DNA from: Aquimarina aquimarini
GTDB lineage: Bacteria; Bacteroidota; Bacteroidia; Flavobacteriales; Flavobacteriaceae
Direction: 5' to 3'
DNA: 64,000 nt
Assembly (NCBI RefSeq): GCF_900299535.1
Contig: NZ_OMKE01000039.1
Coordinates: forward strand, 124,001-188,000
The notes beneath the pieces were generated by a model. It saw only the letters and a program-made list of their open reading frames with translations. It had not been told where the DNA came from and ran no database searches. Position numbers and translations under genes: made by a program. Shown here one piece after another: positions 1 through 8,890 of this stretch (within the stretch, counting starts at the first letter, position 1; every line of letters begins with the position of its first letter).

Positions 1-1220
1 GCTTTTGCTATAATGGTAAGAGGTTTATTAATTGTTTTAAGAGGAATTTGATCTCGTGGTATCAAAGCTTCTATAGCGGGGTGTAAATCTTCAGAATTAA
101 TGTTTCCAAAAACATATCCATTTTTGAGTTGTAATACCGCGGCAACACTTTCTATACTACCTGAAGCTGCAAGACAATGGCCAACAAGACTTTTGAGTGA
201 ATTAATATAAGGAAAATCTTTCCCTTTTCTCCCCAAGGCTTCGCTCCAGTTTTGTATTTCTATACTATCCATAGTGGTGGCAGTCAAATGACCATTGATA
301 GCATCGATATCTTTAGAGTTAATATGTGCATTGGTAATAGCCTTTTGAATACAGTATTGTACTGCTTGACTATTAGGAGCAGTCATACTCCCTCCATTAC
401 GTTGCCCACCACTGTTTACATGTCCTCCTAAAATTTCTGCATAAATAGTAGCTCCTCTTTTTTGCGCACTTTCTAAACTTTCTATAACTAAAGCTCCCGC
501 TCCACTACCAGGAACAAAGCCACTGGCTGTTGCGCTCATTGGTCGCGATGCTTTGGTAGGGTTATCATTATATTTATAAGGCAAAATACGCATCGCATCA
601 AAACCTCCCCATACATACGGCCCGCTATCGCTTGTGCTTCCAGCAAGAATAATTTCGGCATTACCTTGTGCAATATGATTATAGGCCATCAAGATAGCTT
701 CAGTTCCTGTACTACAGGCAGAGGAATTTGTGGTAACTATATTACCACACCCAAGCATTCCTCCTAAAAAAGCACTAATACCACTTGCCATTGTTTGTGT
801 GACACTAGTACTACCTAACCTTCTTACTTTTCCTTCATCTACTTTATAAATTGCTTCACGAAATTTATCAACTCCTAAGATTCCTGTTCCAAAAATTACT
901 CCTGTATCCCAAAGAGGAGTTTGAGAATTATTGATTGATAATCCAGCATCTTTCCATGCATCCATTCCTGCGATAACTCCATATTCCATTCCAGAAGCAT
1001 TCAATCCTTTTAACTGAATATTATTAAAGTAATTGTTTAAATAAGATTCTTTATATAATGGTTTTCCAGCTATTTGACATGAAAAATTTAATTCTTTTAG
1101 TTTTTCAATATAACGAATTCCACTTTTTCCTTTTTGGATATTATTATTAAAATCTGAAACGCTCGTTCCATTTGGAGCAACTACACCTAAACCTGTTATA
1201 ACTACTCTTCTTTTATTCAT
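1..1220 (-). CDS. Beta-ketoacyl-ACP synthase (KAS I/II type), 3' end outside the window
   Basis: Open frame on the minus strand with no stop before the left edge, so the C-terminus is missing; about 406 codons are visible. The protein begins MNKRRVVITGLGVVAPNG, the usual start of FabF-type condensing enzymes. The catalytic cysteine lies in SSACSTG (about residue 169), the two histidines in NGHLTATTMD and SLVGHCLAASG, so the Cys-His-His triad is complete and the enzyme should condense rather than act as a chain-length factor. A second ATG lies directly upstream (1223). The start overlaps the dehydratase gene by 8 bp, placing it in the type III PKS operon. Inferred role: elongating an acyl starter for that PKS. 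Family call is firm, substrate unknown. Confidence 0.9.
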   Translation of the reverse strand, partial: MNKRRVVITGLGVVAPNGTSVSDFNNNIQKGKSGIRYIEKLKELNFSCQIAGKPLYKESYLNNYFNNIQLKGLNASGMEYGVIAGMDAWKDAGLSINNSQTPLWDTGVIFGTGILGVDKFREAIYKVDEGKVRRLGSTSVTQTMASGISAFLGGMLGCGNIVTTNSSACSTGTEAILMAYNHIAQGNAEIILAGSTSDSGPYVWGGFDAMRILPYKYNDNPTKASRPMSATASGFVPGSGAGALVIESLESAQKRGATIYAEILGGHVNSGGQRNGGSMTAPNSQAVQYCIQKAITNAHINSKDIDAINGHLTATTMDSIEIQNWSEALGRKGKDFPYINSLKSLVGHCLAASGSIESVAAVLQLKNGYVFGNINSEDLHPAIEALIPRDQIPLKTINKPLTIIAK

Positions 1221-1659
1221 CATTTTTTATAAAAGTCATTCCTGAAACAATTCCTTTGGCAACCAAAATATCTTCTGAGTTATACATCGCTACTTTGCAT
1301 TTAAGCTTATTAAATCTAAAATATTCCTTCTCTGCAATTACAACCACCTTTTCTGTTGGATACACTGGTTTATAAAAATTCATATCACTACTAGTTATGG
1401 CAATCCCATTCTTTGCTTGATTCCACTCTCCTTTTAATAGATAAATCCCAAAACATGCCATTCCTATTTGAGCCATACATTCGGTAAGAATAACTCCAGG
1501 AGTTATAGGGTTATCTTTAAAATGACCTTTGTAGAAATACTCATCTTGCAAAAATGTATACGCCCCTTTAATATGTATATCATCTATCTCTATTATTTCA
1601 TCTACAAATAGAAAAGGTTTGGTATATGGTAATTTCTGTATGATATTTTCTTTATTCAA
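1213..1659 (-). CDS. FabZ/FabA-like hotdog 3-hydroxyacyl-ACP dehydratase
   Basis: 148 aa, the usual size of FabZ. It has the single hotdog fold with the catalytic histidine in YKGHFKDNPITPGV (His46) and the glutamate in LTECMAQIG (Glu60), the two active-site residues of FabZ/FabA dehydratases. It would dehydrate 3-hydroxyacyl-ACP. It lies 12 bp after a lipoprotein gene and overlaps the ketosynthase start, so it is part of one minus-strand operon. Together with the neighbouring ketosynthase and FabL-like reductase it makes a partial dedicated fatty acid cycle; a ketoreductase and acyl carrier protein are not visible and could be beyond the left edge. Confidence 0.85.
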   Translation of the reverse strand: MNKENIIQKLPYTKPFLFVDEIIEIDDIHIKGAYTFLQDEYFYKGHFKDNPITPGVILTECMAQIGMACFGIYLLKGEWNQAKNGIAITSSDMNFYKPVYPTEKVVVIAEKEYFRFNKLKCKVAMYNSEDILVAKGIVSGMTFIKNDE

Positions 1660-1671
1660 AATAAAATTGAT

Positions 1672-2154
1672 TTAAAATGCACACCCATCAGGAAGTGGTT
1701 CTTTTGTTTGTAAATCAACGGCAAACGTACTTTCTAAAGTACCTTTTTTAAACCCTTGGTTTACATTACCTGTAAAAACTTTATCACTATATCCACTCGT
1801 ATTCATATGAACGCGTATATAGACTGTTTGCTCTTTATTTATTGCTATCGGCCCTCCAGATCTTACAAAAGGTTGTTCATTCACATGACTATGTGCCAAA
1901 ATTCTCCTGTATAAAAGTGCTCCCTCATCAGAAATAACCTCCCACCAATCTGCATATTGCTCACAACCCTTATCAGGGCTTTTAATCCCTACGGCAAAAG
2001 AATAGTTGCCTTCATCCCCAGAAACAGTAACACTAATAATTTCTGCCTGAAAATTAGGTTCAGAAATATCACCCTCTGCTATTGTATTATCTTCTTTACA
2101 CGACATACTATAGAATAGCATGGGCAAACACAGTACTAATATATTTTTCATCAT
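1672..2154 (-). CDS. Small secreted lipoprotein of unknown function
   Basis: 160 aa. The N-terminus is a lipoprotein signal: MMK, a hydrophobic stretch, then the lipobox YSMSC with the cysteine at about residue 19. The mature part contains several cysteines (KGCEQYADWW, DGCAF at the C-terminus) and looks beta-rich. I recognise no family. It sits between the enoyl reductase and dehydratase genes, 9 bp from the former and 12 bp from the latter, so it is cotranscribed with the polyketide genes. A lipoprotein inside a biosynthetic operon could handle an envelope-localised product, but nothing in the sequence shows that. Confidence 0.75.
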   Translation of the reverse strand: MMKNILVLCLPMLFYSMSCKEDNTIAEGDISEPNFQAEIISVTVSGDEGNYSFAVGIKSPDKGCEQYADWWEVISDEGALLYRRILAHSHVNEQPFVRSGGPIAINKEQTVYIRVHMNTSGYSDKVFTGNVNQGFKKGTLESTFAVDLQTKEPLPDGCAF

Positions 2155-2163
2155 CTATTTATT

Positions 2164-2955
2164 TTAATTTAAATGTTCTCCTCCGTTTACTGGTATGATG
2201 CAACCATTAATCCATGCGGCTTCATCTTTACATAATAAATATACAGCATTAGCTACATCTTCTGGGGTTGTTATTCTATTAAACGGATTACGTTGCAGGC
2301 TATTTGCTATAAGTTGCTCATATCCCGGTATCATTCGTAATGATTGTGTATCTACAGCGCCAGGTTGTAAGCAGTTTGCTTTCACCCCATAAGGTGCAAA
2401 TTCTAGAGCAATACTTCTACTTATCGCTTCCAGCGCAACTTTGGCGGCAGAAACTGCTGCATAATTAGTCCATGCTTTTGTATTTCCTTCACTTGTAAAA
2501 GAGATAACTCTCGTATCTTTTGTAAATAATTGGGCTTTAAATACAGCTGACACCCAGTCATAAAGACTAATTGCCATAGCATCAATTGTCAATCGAAAAT
2601 CATCATTTTTTAGCACATGTGTCGCATCTACCATTGGTTTTAGGTTTCCTTTGGCAACACTGTGTATAATTGTTTTTATCAATCCGTTACCAATCGTATT
2701 CTTGATGTTTGTAATTACTTCTTTTTGTTTATCTTCTTTCAGTAGATCTATATTAAACGAAAGGAATTCAATACCAATTTCTCTAATCTCATTAAAATCA
2801 GTGTCTATCTGTTTCATTTCGCTTTTTCGGTTGCGATGCACAATGATAATATTCATACCATGAAGTGCTAGTTTTTTGGCTGATGCTAGTCCTAAACCAC
2901 TACTACCACCTAGAATAAGTGCCCATTCATTTTTATTTATAAAATCTTTACTCAT
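2164..2955 (-). CDS. SDR-family enoyl-ACP reductase, FabL-like
   Basis: 263 aa Rossmann-fold SDR with the cofactor loop GGSSGLGLASA (residues 16-26). The active site is Tyr165-x6-Lys172 (NYAAVSAAK), the spacing of FabI/FabL enoyl-ACP reductases, rather than the Tyr-x3-Lys of ketoreductases. IIHSVAKG (about 97-103) also matches the HS(I/V)A element of enoyl reductases, and the flanking text resembles Bacillus FabL. It is therefore better called an enoyl reductase than a generic SDR. It lies 36 bp downstream of the type III PKS and in the same operon. It would saturate the acyl chain feeding the PKS (inference). Confidence 0.8.
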   Translation of the reverse strand: MSKDFINKNEWALILGGSSGLGLASAKKLALHGMNIIIVHRNRKSEMKQIDTDFNEIREIGIEFLSFNIDLLKEDKQKEVITNIKNTIGNGLIKTIIHSVAKGNLKPMVDATHVLKNDDFRLTIDAMAISLYDWVSAVFKAQLFTKDTRVISFTSEGNTKAWTNYAAVSAAKVALEAISRSIALEFAPYGVKANCLQPGAVDTQSLRMIPGYEQLIANSLQRNPFNRITTPEDVANAVYLLCKDEAAWINGCIIPVNGGEHLN

Positions 2956-2991
2956 ACTGAAATTTAAATGCTGTTTAATTCATCAAAAAAA

Positions 2992-4044
2992 TTACCATTC
3001 CAATAATATACGTTGAGCAGAAAAACCAGGACCAAAACTAAGCATCAACCCTGTTTCTCCAGAGGAAGGTTTTTGCCTCATAAATCGTTCTAGCACGTAT
3101 AAAACTGTTGCGCTACTCATATTACCATATTCTTTTAAAACCGCCTTTGTATCCTCAATATTTTTGCCCATATGTCCAAAAAGCTCTTCTACTGTTTGTA
3201 CAATTTTTTTTCCTCCTGGGTGAAAAATTAGATGATCGACTTCTTCTATCGTTGTATTATGTTTTGATAAGAATGGATGAATGATTTGTGGAAAATGTGA
3301 AGCGATGGTTTCAGGAACCTTTGGGTCCAAAATCATTTGCAAACCTCCATTACTAAGCTTAAATCCCATCATTGTAGTCACATCATAAAAATGATACATT
3401 TCATCGCCTATTATTTTAGGCCCAACTATATTTTCTTCTGAAGATAATAAAGCACAAGCAGCACCATCACCAAAAATGGCAGCACTTACCATATTGGTCA
3501 TACTATAATCATCTAGTTGAAATGTTGCAGTTGGAGATTCTAACGCTATTACAGCTGCTCTTTTACCTGGATTGGCTTGTAGAAAGTTTCTGGCATAAAT
3601 AATTCCTGAAACCCCTGCAACACATCCCATTTCTGTAACAGGAAGTCGTACAATATCTTGTTTGAGTTGTAGCTCATTGATAATATATGCATCTACAGAA
3701 GGAATCATGATGCCTGTACAGCTTACTGTTATAATATAATCTATAGACTCTGGTGTCCAATTTATTTCTTCTAAAGCTTTTTTTAGCACAGAAACTCCTA
3801 GTTTTTTAATCTCTCGCACATAGATATTATTTTTCTCTTCAAACGAAGTTGCAGAAAACACTTCTTCTATACTCATGATGCCATAGCGTTTGTCTACAGC
3901 AGCATTTTCAAAAATTTTGAGAACCTTCCGTTTGAAACGATCGTTCTGATCCGATAACCACCTAGAAACAAAGGGTACTATTTCTTTGGTCTCTCTTTTG
4001 TATTGTGGGAGCTCTTTGGTTACGGCAGCAATTTTTACACTCAA
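2992..4044 (-). CDS. Type III polyketide synthase (chalcone/stilbene synthase family)
   Basis: 350 aa, the usual length of bacterial type III PKS. The catalytic triad is complete: Cys141 in TEMGCVAGVSG, His275 in IFHPGGKK and Asn308 in YGNMSSATV. These enzymes extend an acyl-CoA or acyl-ACP starter with malonyl-CoA and cyclise it to a pyrone, resorcinol or phloroglucinol. The gene follows a methyltransferase and an FAD oxidoreductase, the same trio as the Streptomyces srsABC phenolic-lipid cluster (PKS, methyltransferase, flavoprotein). With the ketosynthase, dehydratase and enoyl reductase downstream, an alkylresorcinol or alkylquinone-like lipid is the best guess. The product cannot be read from sequence. 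Confidence 0.92.
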   Translation of the reverse strand: MSVKIAAVTKELPQYKRETKEIVPFVSRWLSDQNDRFKRKVLKIFENAAVDKRYGIMSIEEVFSATSFEEKNNIYVREIKKLGVSVLKKALEEINWTPESIDYIITVSCTGIMIPSVDAYIINELQLKQDIVRLPVTEMGCVAGVSGIIYARNFLQANPGKRAAVIALESPTATFQLDDYSMTNMVSAAIFGDGAACALLSSEENIVGPKIIGDEMYHFYDVTTMMGFKLSNGGLQMILDPKVPETIASHFPQIIHPFLSKHNTTIEEVDHLIFHPGGKKIVQTVEELFGHMGKNIEDTKAVLKEYGNMSSATVLYVLERFMRQKPSSGETGLMLSFGPGFSAQRILLEW

Positions 4045-4057
4045 ATTATTTACAGTT

Positions 4058-4780
4058 TTATCTTTGTGATTGTTGTTTTATGATCCATCTATACCTAAAA
4101 GCCCATTTCCAGTCAATGGAATAAGTATTCAAATTAAGATTGTTTGCTAAATCTAGTAGCTCACTCTTTTTAAACCCTCTTTTTATAGAAACCAACCCAT
4201 CATTTTTTGCTATAAATCCTCTTATAAAAAAGAAACTAAATAATTTAAACAAATAATAGGCTATTGTACTACGATGAAGATCGTTTATAATTACTCCAAT
4301 AGTGCTTAATTTTATAGCTTTATTTATCACTTTCTCTATCTCTTGATTGCTGAGATGATGTAGCGTTAATGTACAAATAACAATATCGCATGAAAATTGA
4401 GATGGCTCTATATCTATAATATCTTGTTGATATATTGATATTTCTGGATATGAGATATTTAATTTTTTACCAGATTCTATGCTCTTTTTATTTACATCTA
4501 CACCTATCAATTTTACAGCTCTTTTCTGTTTTCTAAAGGAATCTGCTATTGCCCTCAACATCTCCCCATTTCCACATCCTAAATCAAGAATACTTATACA
4601 GCTATTATTGAGCACATCTTTACTCAACTTATCTACAGCTCTAATTGTTATTTTATTCCCCCCTAGTAGTTGATTAGCTCTAGATATATCTGATAAAGCT
4701 ACCAAGAGGTCTTTTTTATTGACTTTTGGATCATCCATAAGTTCTACCTCATTGCTTCTATGTTTAAGATTTACTAGCAT
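4058..4780 (-). CDS. Class I SAM-dependent methyltransferase
   Basis: 240 aa. Motif I is ILDLGCGNGEML (about 64-75), followed by the acidic strand end GVDVNKKS and a post-motif DIVICTLTLHH, all typical of class I SAM-dependent methyltransferases. The start overlaps the end of the FAD oxidoreductase by 7 bp and the stop is 13 bp before the type III PKS, so the three are cotranscribed. By analogy with srsB it probably methylates the PKS product on carbon or oxygen (inference). Confidence 0.85.
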   Translation of the reverse strand: MLVNLKHRSNEVELMDDPKVNKKDLLVALSDISRANQLLGGNKITIRAVDKLSKDVLNNSCISILDLGCGNGEMLRAIADSFRKQKRAVKLIGVDVNKKSIESGKKLNISYPEISIYQQDIIDIEPSQFSCDIVICTLTLHHLSNQEIEKVINKAIKLSTIGVIINDLHRSTIAYYLFKLFSFFFIRGFIAKNDGLVSIKRGFKKSELLDLANNLNLNTYSIDWKWAFRYRWIIKQQSQR

Positions 4781-5901
4781 ATCAATGGAGCTCCATGAGT
4801 TTGTTTTATAATTTTTGGTACAATGGCAGGTATCGTATTTGCCAACGTATAAGAGAATTCTTGTAGCGTATCATTGAGTAGTATTTTTTGCAAAATCCTA
4901 CCTGTATATAATCGTTTAGAGAATGCTTGATCCCATTGCTTTTTATATAGTTTTTCTATCTCTTTTCTTGATTTTTTTGTAGTTTCAAAATAATTAGTAG
5001 CCAATAGCTTACTAGCTATTTGAGCACCTTGTATAGCCATTGCCATTCCATTACCACAAAGTGGATGAATTAAACCTGCAGCATCTCCTACCATTAAGAT
5101 ATGATTATCTACCGCTTTCTTTTTATCAAAATTGATTTGACTGATCGTTATTGGTTTTTCAAAAAGCAATGTAGCTTCTTTAAAAAAACTATGTAAATAT
5201 GGATTTTGCTCCATTATTTCTTTTTGAAAATCTGTAATATTTTTATGCTTTTTAAAACTATCATATGCTACAAGATAACAAGCATTCACCTTTTGTTCTT
5301 CTATCATAGAAAGGCCACAATATCCTCCATCAAAATTATGTAAGGAAACCGTATTGGGATCAAAATTAGCAGTATAATGGGCTTTTACCGCTAGCCAAGA
5401 TGATTTTTTAAAGCTAAAATCACGTTGTAATTTTTTATCTAACTGTGCACGTTTTCCATATGCGCCAATTATATAATCACTTGTGAGCATTTGATTTTTT
5501 GCGGTTTCTATTTTAAAACCTATACTCTGCTTATATTTTATATCTATTACCTGATCTTGTATTAATTGTACCCCAGAAACTGCGGCTTTGTTCCAGAGAT
5601 AATAATCTAGCGTATATCTACTTATACCAAATCCACCTAGAGGTAATTCACTCTCTATACGATTCCCTTTTTGCGTAGTAATAACAAATTTTGAAATATT
5701 AGTGGGTTGTAAACTCTGAACATCGATATCTAGAAAATCAAAATAAGGAAGCACCTCATTAGATATATATTCTCCACAGACTTTGTGTTTAGGGTATACA
5801 TTTTTTTCTACCAGAGTAACAGGGACTCCTGCTCTTGCCAAATGGATAGCGCTAGTTAACCCTGCCAATCCTCCTCCTATAATTATAACGTGTGAATGCA
5901 T
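4774..5901 (-). CDS. FAD-dependent oxidoreductase (geranylgeranyl reductase / hydroxylase type)
   Basis: 375 aa from the ATG at 5901. A longer frame reaches 5973 but would run through a terminator hairpin, and the Rossmann start MHSHVIIIGGGLAGL fits the shorter form. FAD binding is shown by GGGLAG (9-14) and by the distal motif VGDAAGLIHPLCGNGMAMA. KVCGEYIS near residue 45 is typical of the geranylgeranyl-reductase-like COG0644 group, which also includes phenol hydroxylases. It is the first gene of the type III PKS operon. It may hydroxylate an alkylresorcinol to a quinone precursor or reduce a double bond; the sequence does not choose between these. Confidence 0.85.
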   Translation of the reverse strand: MHSHVIIIGGGLAGLTSAIHLARAGVPVTLVEKNVYPKHKVCGEYISNEVLPYFDFLDIDVQSLQPTNISKFVITTQKGNRIESELPLGGFGISRYTLDYYLWNKAAVSGVQLIQDQVIDIKYKQSIGFKIETAKNQMLTSDYIIGAYGKRAQLDKKLQRDFSFKKSSWLAVKAHYTANFDPNTVSLHNFDGGYCGLSMIEEQKVNACYLVAYDSFKKHKNITDFQKEIMEQNPYLHSFFKEATLLFEKPITISQINFDKKKAVDNHILMVGDAAGLIHPLCGNGMAMAIQGAQIASKLLATNYFETTKKSRKEIEKLYKKQWDQAFSKRLYTGRILQKILLNDTLQEFSYTLANTIPAIVPKIIKQTHGAPLIC

Positions 5902-5938
5902 ATTTATGTAATGAAGATACGTAAAATTAGAGCATAAA

Positions 5939-5966
5939 AAAATCCCGACTGTATAGTCGGGATTTT
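5939..5966 (-). terminator. Intrinsic terminator after the OmpA lipoprotein gene
   Basis: Perfect 12-bp arms (AAAATCCCGACT / AGTCGGGATTTT) around a 4-nt loop, with A-rich flank on the plus strand giving a U tract on the minus-strand transcript. It closes the OmpA gene and lies just upstream of the type III PKS operon start. Confidence 0.85.
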
Positions 5967-5986
5967 GAATCAAATATTACAAAATT

Positions 5987-6682
5987 TTATTGTTTCACTT
6001 GTTTTTCTGCATCTTGCTTCATTTTTTCATTCGCTACAATACCAAGTTCTACTCTTCTATTTTTTGCTCTTCCTTCTGGTGTTGCATTGTCATATTTAGG
6101 CAATGTTTCTCCATGTGCATAGGTTGTTAATCTATTTTTACTTATTCCCTGAGATACTAAATAGTTAGTTACTGCATTTGCTCTTTTTTGAGACAATGTC
6201 ATATTGTAACTATCATTACCTGTATTATCTGTATGTCCTTCTACAACAATATTGGTATCTGGATATTCTTTAAAAATACCAGCAAGTTTATTAAGATTTG
6301 CTTTTGACTTTGCATTGATAGCTGATTTATTAGTATCAAAATAAACTCCACTATTCTCATCAAATACTACATCAATACCTTCTCCTACTCTAGTTACTTC
6401 GGCTCCTGGTATTTCTGATTCTATTTTTTGAGCTTGTTTATCCATTTGTTTACCGATTACCCCCCCGGCAACACCACCTACAACACCGCCAATTACAGCA
6501 CCTAGAGCAGAATTCTTCTTTTTTACATTATTTCCTATAATTCCTCCAAGCACAGCTCCTGCTGTAGTACCTATTACAGCTCCTCTTTGTGTATTGTTTG
6601 AATTTTTAACGGCTTCACAGCTTGTAAACATTGAAACAGCCATAACTGCAACCGCTAATTTTTTGAGATTTGCATTCATCAT
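5987..6682 (-). CDS. OmpA-family lipoprotein with glycine-zipper segment
   Basis: 231 aa. The lipobox FTSC puts the acylated cysteine at residue 22. Residues about 33-80 are a glycine-zipper (GAVIGTTAGAVLGGIIG and GAVIGGVVGGVAGG), followed by a C-terminal OmpA domain with VVEGHTDNTGND and the NRRVEL end motif that binds peptidoglycan. It is likely an outer-membrane lipoprotein anchored to the cell wall. It is 15 bp downstream of the lipocalin-like gene and they may be cotranscribed. Confidence 0.88.
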   Translation of the reverse strand: MMNANLKKLAVAVMAVSMFTSCEAVKNSNNTQRGAVIGTTAGAVLGGIIGNNVKKKNSALGAVIGGVVGGVAGGVIGKQMDKQAQKIESEIPGAEVTRVGEGIDVVFDENSGVYFDTNKSAINAKSKANLNKLAGIFKEYPDTNIVVEGHTDNTGNDSYNMTLSQKRANAVTNYLVSQGISKNRLTTYAHGETLPKYDNATPEGRAKNRRVELGIVANEKMKQDAEKQVKQ

Positions 6683-6697
6683 TTAAAAATTTGAGTG

Positions 6698-7177
6698 TTA
6701 TTGTAGTTTATTAAAGTTCATCGTGATTACAAAAGGTTTCCCTTCTAGACTCACAGTCATTGTCCATGTCATTGTTGTTGTATCTAAATGTTTTAACAAC
6801 ATTCTATACCCTGCATTGTTATTCGTGCTTTTTTTCTTTTCGTTTATAGGTTTAAATAAAAAGCTATAATCACCATTTGATTCTGGCTTAGGGATTGTAA
6901 ATCTAAAATTTCTAGCTCCTGTAGAAACACAACTACTTTGGTTTACTACATATTTTCCTGTATTGTTATTTGGGATAAACTTCCAAACACTTCCGCTAAA
7001 ACACTCTGCTGGAGCATCATTATAAAGGTTTACTTCAAATATCCCTGAGCGATCATACGTGATTTCATCAAGAGACCATTCTCCTTTTAGTGTTTTTTTG
7101 GCAGCAATAACAGTTTGCTGAGTAGTATTACAAGAGGCCATTAATACAACAGCCAATAATAAGATGATTTTTTTCAT
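6698..7177 (-). CDS. Lipocalin-like lipoprotein
   Basis: 159 aa from the ATG at 7177. An in-frame ATG 84 bp upstream would add a hydrophobic leader in front of the real signal peptide, so it was not used. Signal MKKIILLLAVVLMASC ends in a lipobox with Cys16. LKGEWSLDEITYD and the following beta-rich sequence resemble the lipocalin-like lipoproteins common in flavobacteria. Upstream of the OmpA lipoprotein by 15 bp. The ligand is unknown. Confidence 0.75.
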   Translation of the reverse strand: MKKIILLLAVVLMASCNTTQQTVIAAKKTLKGEWSLDEITYDRSGIFEVNLYNDAPAECFSGSVWKFIPNNNTGKYVVNQSSCVSTGARNFRFTIPKPESNGDYSFLFKPINEKKKSTNNNAGYRMLLKHLDTTTMTWTMTVSLEGKPFVITMNFNKLQ

Positions 7178-7298
7178 TGTAATGAGTTTTATTATATAAA
7201 AGTAGCTAATAACGATAAGGTTTCCAATATTATTATATTTCAAAATTATATTTAATAACAAACTATATTAAATCTCAAAAAAGTAGATAAAATGCATA

Positions 7299-7338
7299 AA
7301 AAAAGGATAAAACATCTTATAGCGTACTATCCTTTTTT
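7299..7338 (-). terminator. Intrinsic terminator after the UMF1 transporter gene
   Basis: Arms AAAAAAGGATA and TATCCTTTTTT (11 bp, perfect) around an 18-nt loop, in the gap downstream of the transporter on the minus strand. A and T tracts on both sides mean it could work in either direction. Confidence 0.65.
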
Positions 7339-7379
7339 ACAAAGTCGTTTAAACCGTACAGTTACTAAATAATATCTTT

Positions 7380-8720
7380 TTAGGAATTTGTTTTTGGGAC
7401 TCTGAATAACAAAATAAGCCCTATTACAAAGAAGAGGATAAGAAAAAGAATAGAATACCTTACACTTCCTGTTACTTGAGCAATAATACCATAAGAAAAC
7501 ATTCCTATCACAATTCCTATTTTTTCTGATACATCATAAAAACTGAAATATGATGCTGTATCTATAGCGTCTTTAGGTAAGAATTTAGAATATGTTGATC
7601 TTGATAGTGCTTGTATTCCTCCCATAACCAACCCTACTATAGCGGCGGTTACATAAAACTGATTGGGAGTAGTAACGGTGTATGCATATATACAGATTCC
7701 AATCCAAATAATATTAATTACGATTAGCGTATTGATGTTTCCAAATTTTGAAGATGCTTTAGAAGTTAATATAGCTCCTAATACTGCTACTAATTGAATT
7801 AATAAAATACTTATAATTAATCCTGTAGTAGCATTTTGCTCTCCCCAATCTAATTCTTCTATACCAAAATAAGTAGCTATCAGCATTATGGTTTGCACTG
7901 CCATGCTGTATACAAAAAAAGCACCTAGATATCTACGTAGTCTTTTGTCTTGTTTCAAAGATTTCCAGATCATTTTCAACTCTTTGAAACCATTAAAAAC
8001 TACTGCTTTGGTCAACACATCTTTTTTATTTCCTTTTGGAAGGTGATAGTAGGTATATTGGCTAAATCCTATCCACCATATCCCTACCATGGCAAAAGAA
8101 ATCTTCATAGGCATCCATTCATTTTCAAAACCAAACCAATCGTATTTCATTATCATTATTAAATTTAAAATAAGTAGGATAACACTCCCTATATACCCCA
8201 ACGAATAGCCTTTGGCACTGATAGCATCTTGTTGCTCAGGAAAAGCTATATCTGGCAAATATGAATTATAAAAAACCAAGCTTGACCAGAATCCTATTAA
8301 TGCTAGAAAATAACATAGTAGTCCGAACCATAAATAATCGGGATCCTCATTAAGGTCAAGGTCAAAAAAATAAAGTCCTATACAAGATAATGCACCCAAA
8401 TAGCAGAAAAACTTTAAAAAATTCTTTTTATTACCAACATAATCAGCAATACCAGATAAGAGTGGGCTAATAATAGAAACTACCAAGAACGCTAATGCTG
8501 TGACATAGCTAATTAGAGAATCATTATTGAAGTCATATCCCAAAAACCGGACTGTATCATTAATTATAGTACCATCATCATCTTTTGTTATGGTCAATGC
8601 TCCCCAAAAAATAGGAAATACAGCTGATGATATGGTTAGATTATATACTGAGTTTGCCCAGTCATAAAAAGCCCAGGCATTCAATAACTTTTTATGTCCT
8701 TTTGGTAGTATTTTTTTCAT
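7380..8720 (-). CDS. UMF1-family MFS transporter
   Basis: 446 aa membrane protein with about 12 hydrophobic segments. The N-terminal NAWAFYDWANSVYNL is the signature of the UMF1 family of MFS transporters (relatives of fungal Atg22). The substrate is unknown. It is a single gene with a terminator downstream and a 170-bp gap upstream. Confidence 0.88.
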   Translation of the reverse strand: MKKILPKGHKKLLNAWAFYDWANSVYNLTISSAVFPIFWGALTITKDDDGTIINDTVRFLGYDFNNDSLISYVTALAFLVVSIISPLLSGIADYVGNKKNFLKFFCYLGALSCIGLYFFDLDLNEDPDYLWFGLLCYFLALIGFWSSLVFYNSYLPDIAFPEQQDAISAKGYSLGYIGSVILLILNLIMIMKYDWFGFENEWMPMKISFAMVGIWWIGFSQYTYYHLPKGNKKDVLTKAVVFNGFKELKMIWKSLKQDKRLRRYLGAFFVYSMAVQTIMLIATYFGIEELDWGEQNATTGLIISILLIQLVAVLGAILTSKASSKFGNINTLIVINIIWIGICIYAYTVTTPNQFYVTAAIVGLVMGGIQALSRSTYSKFLPKDAIDTASYFSFYDVSEKIGIVIGMFSYGIIAQVTGSVRYSILFLILFFVIGLILLFRVPKTNS

Positions 8721-8814
8721 AATTATTTTTAAAGTTGTAATACAAAAACGAATCTAAGTGATTGTTTTTAAAGAAAAAAAAATCAAGTCTTGAAAAAACA
8801 AAAAAATATCACAT

Positions 8815-8848
8815 AAAAAAAGCTGTTCTGGGAATTCCCAGAACAGCT
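8815..8848 (-). terminator. Intrinsic terminator after the M48 peptidase gene
   Basis: Perfect palindrome with 12-bp arms AGCTGTTCTGGG / CCCAGAACAGCT around AATT, followed on the minus-strand transcript by a run of U (AAAAAA at 8815-8820 on the plus strand). Confidence 0.88.
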
Positions 8849-8890
8849 TCTAAAATAAGTATAATCTTTTTAAGAATGTAGTCTTTACAA

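Noticed and set aside
2164-2955. Calling the SDR a 3-oxoacyl-ACP reductase (FabG)
   Set aside because: The Tyr-x6-Lys spacing is that of FabI/FabL, not the Tyr-x3-Lys of FabG.
5902-5973. Longer start for the FAD oxidoreductase
   Set aside because: It would translate through the OmpA gene terminator; the Rossmann motif starts after the ATG at 5901.
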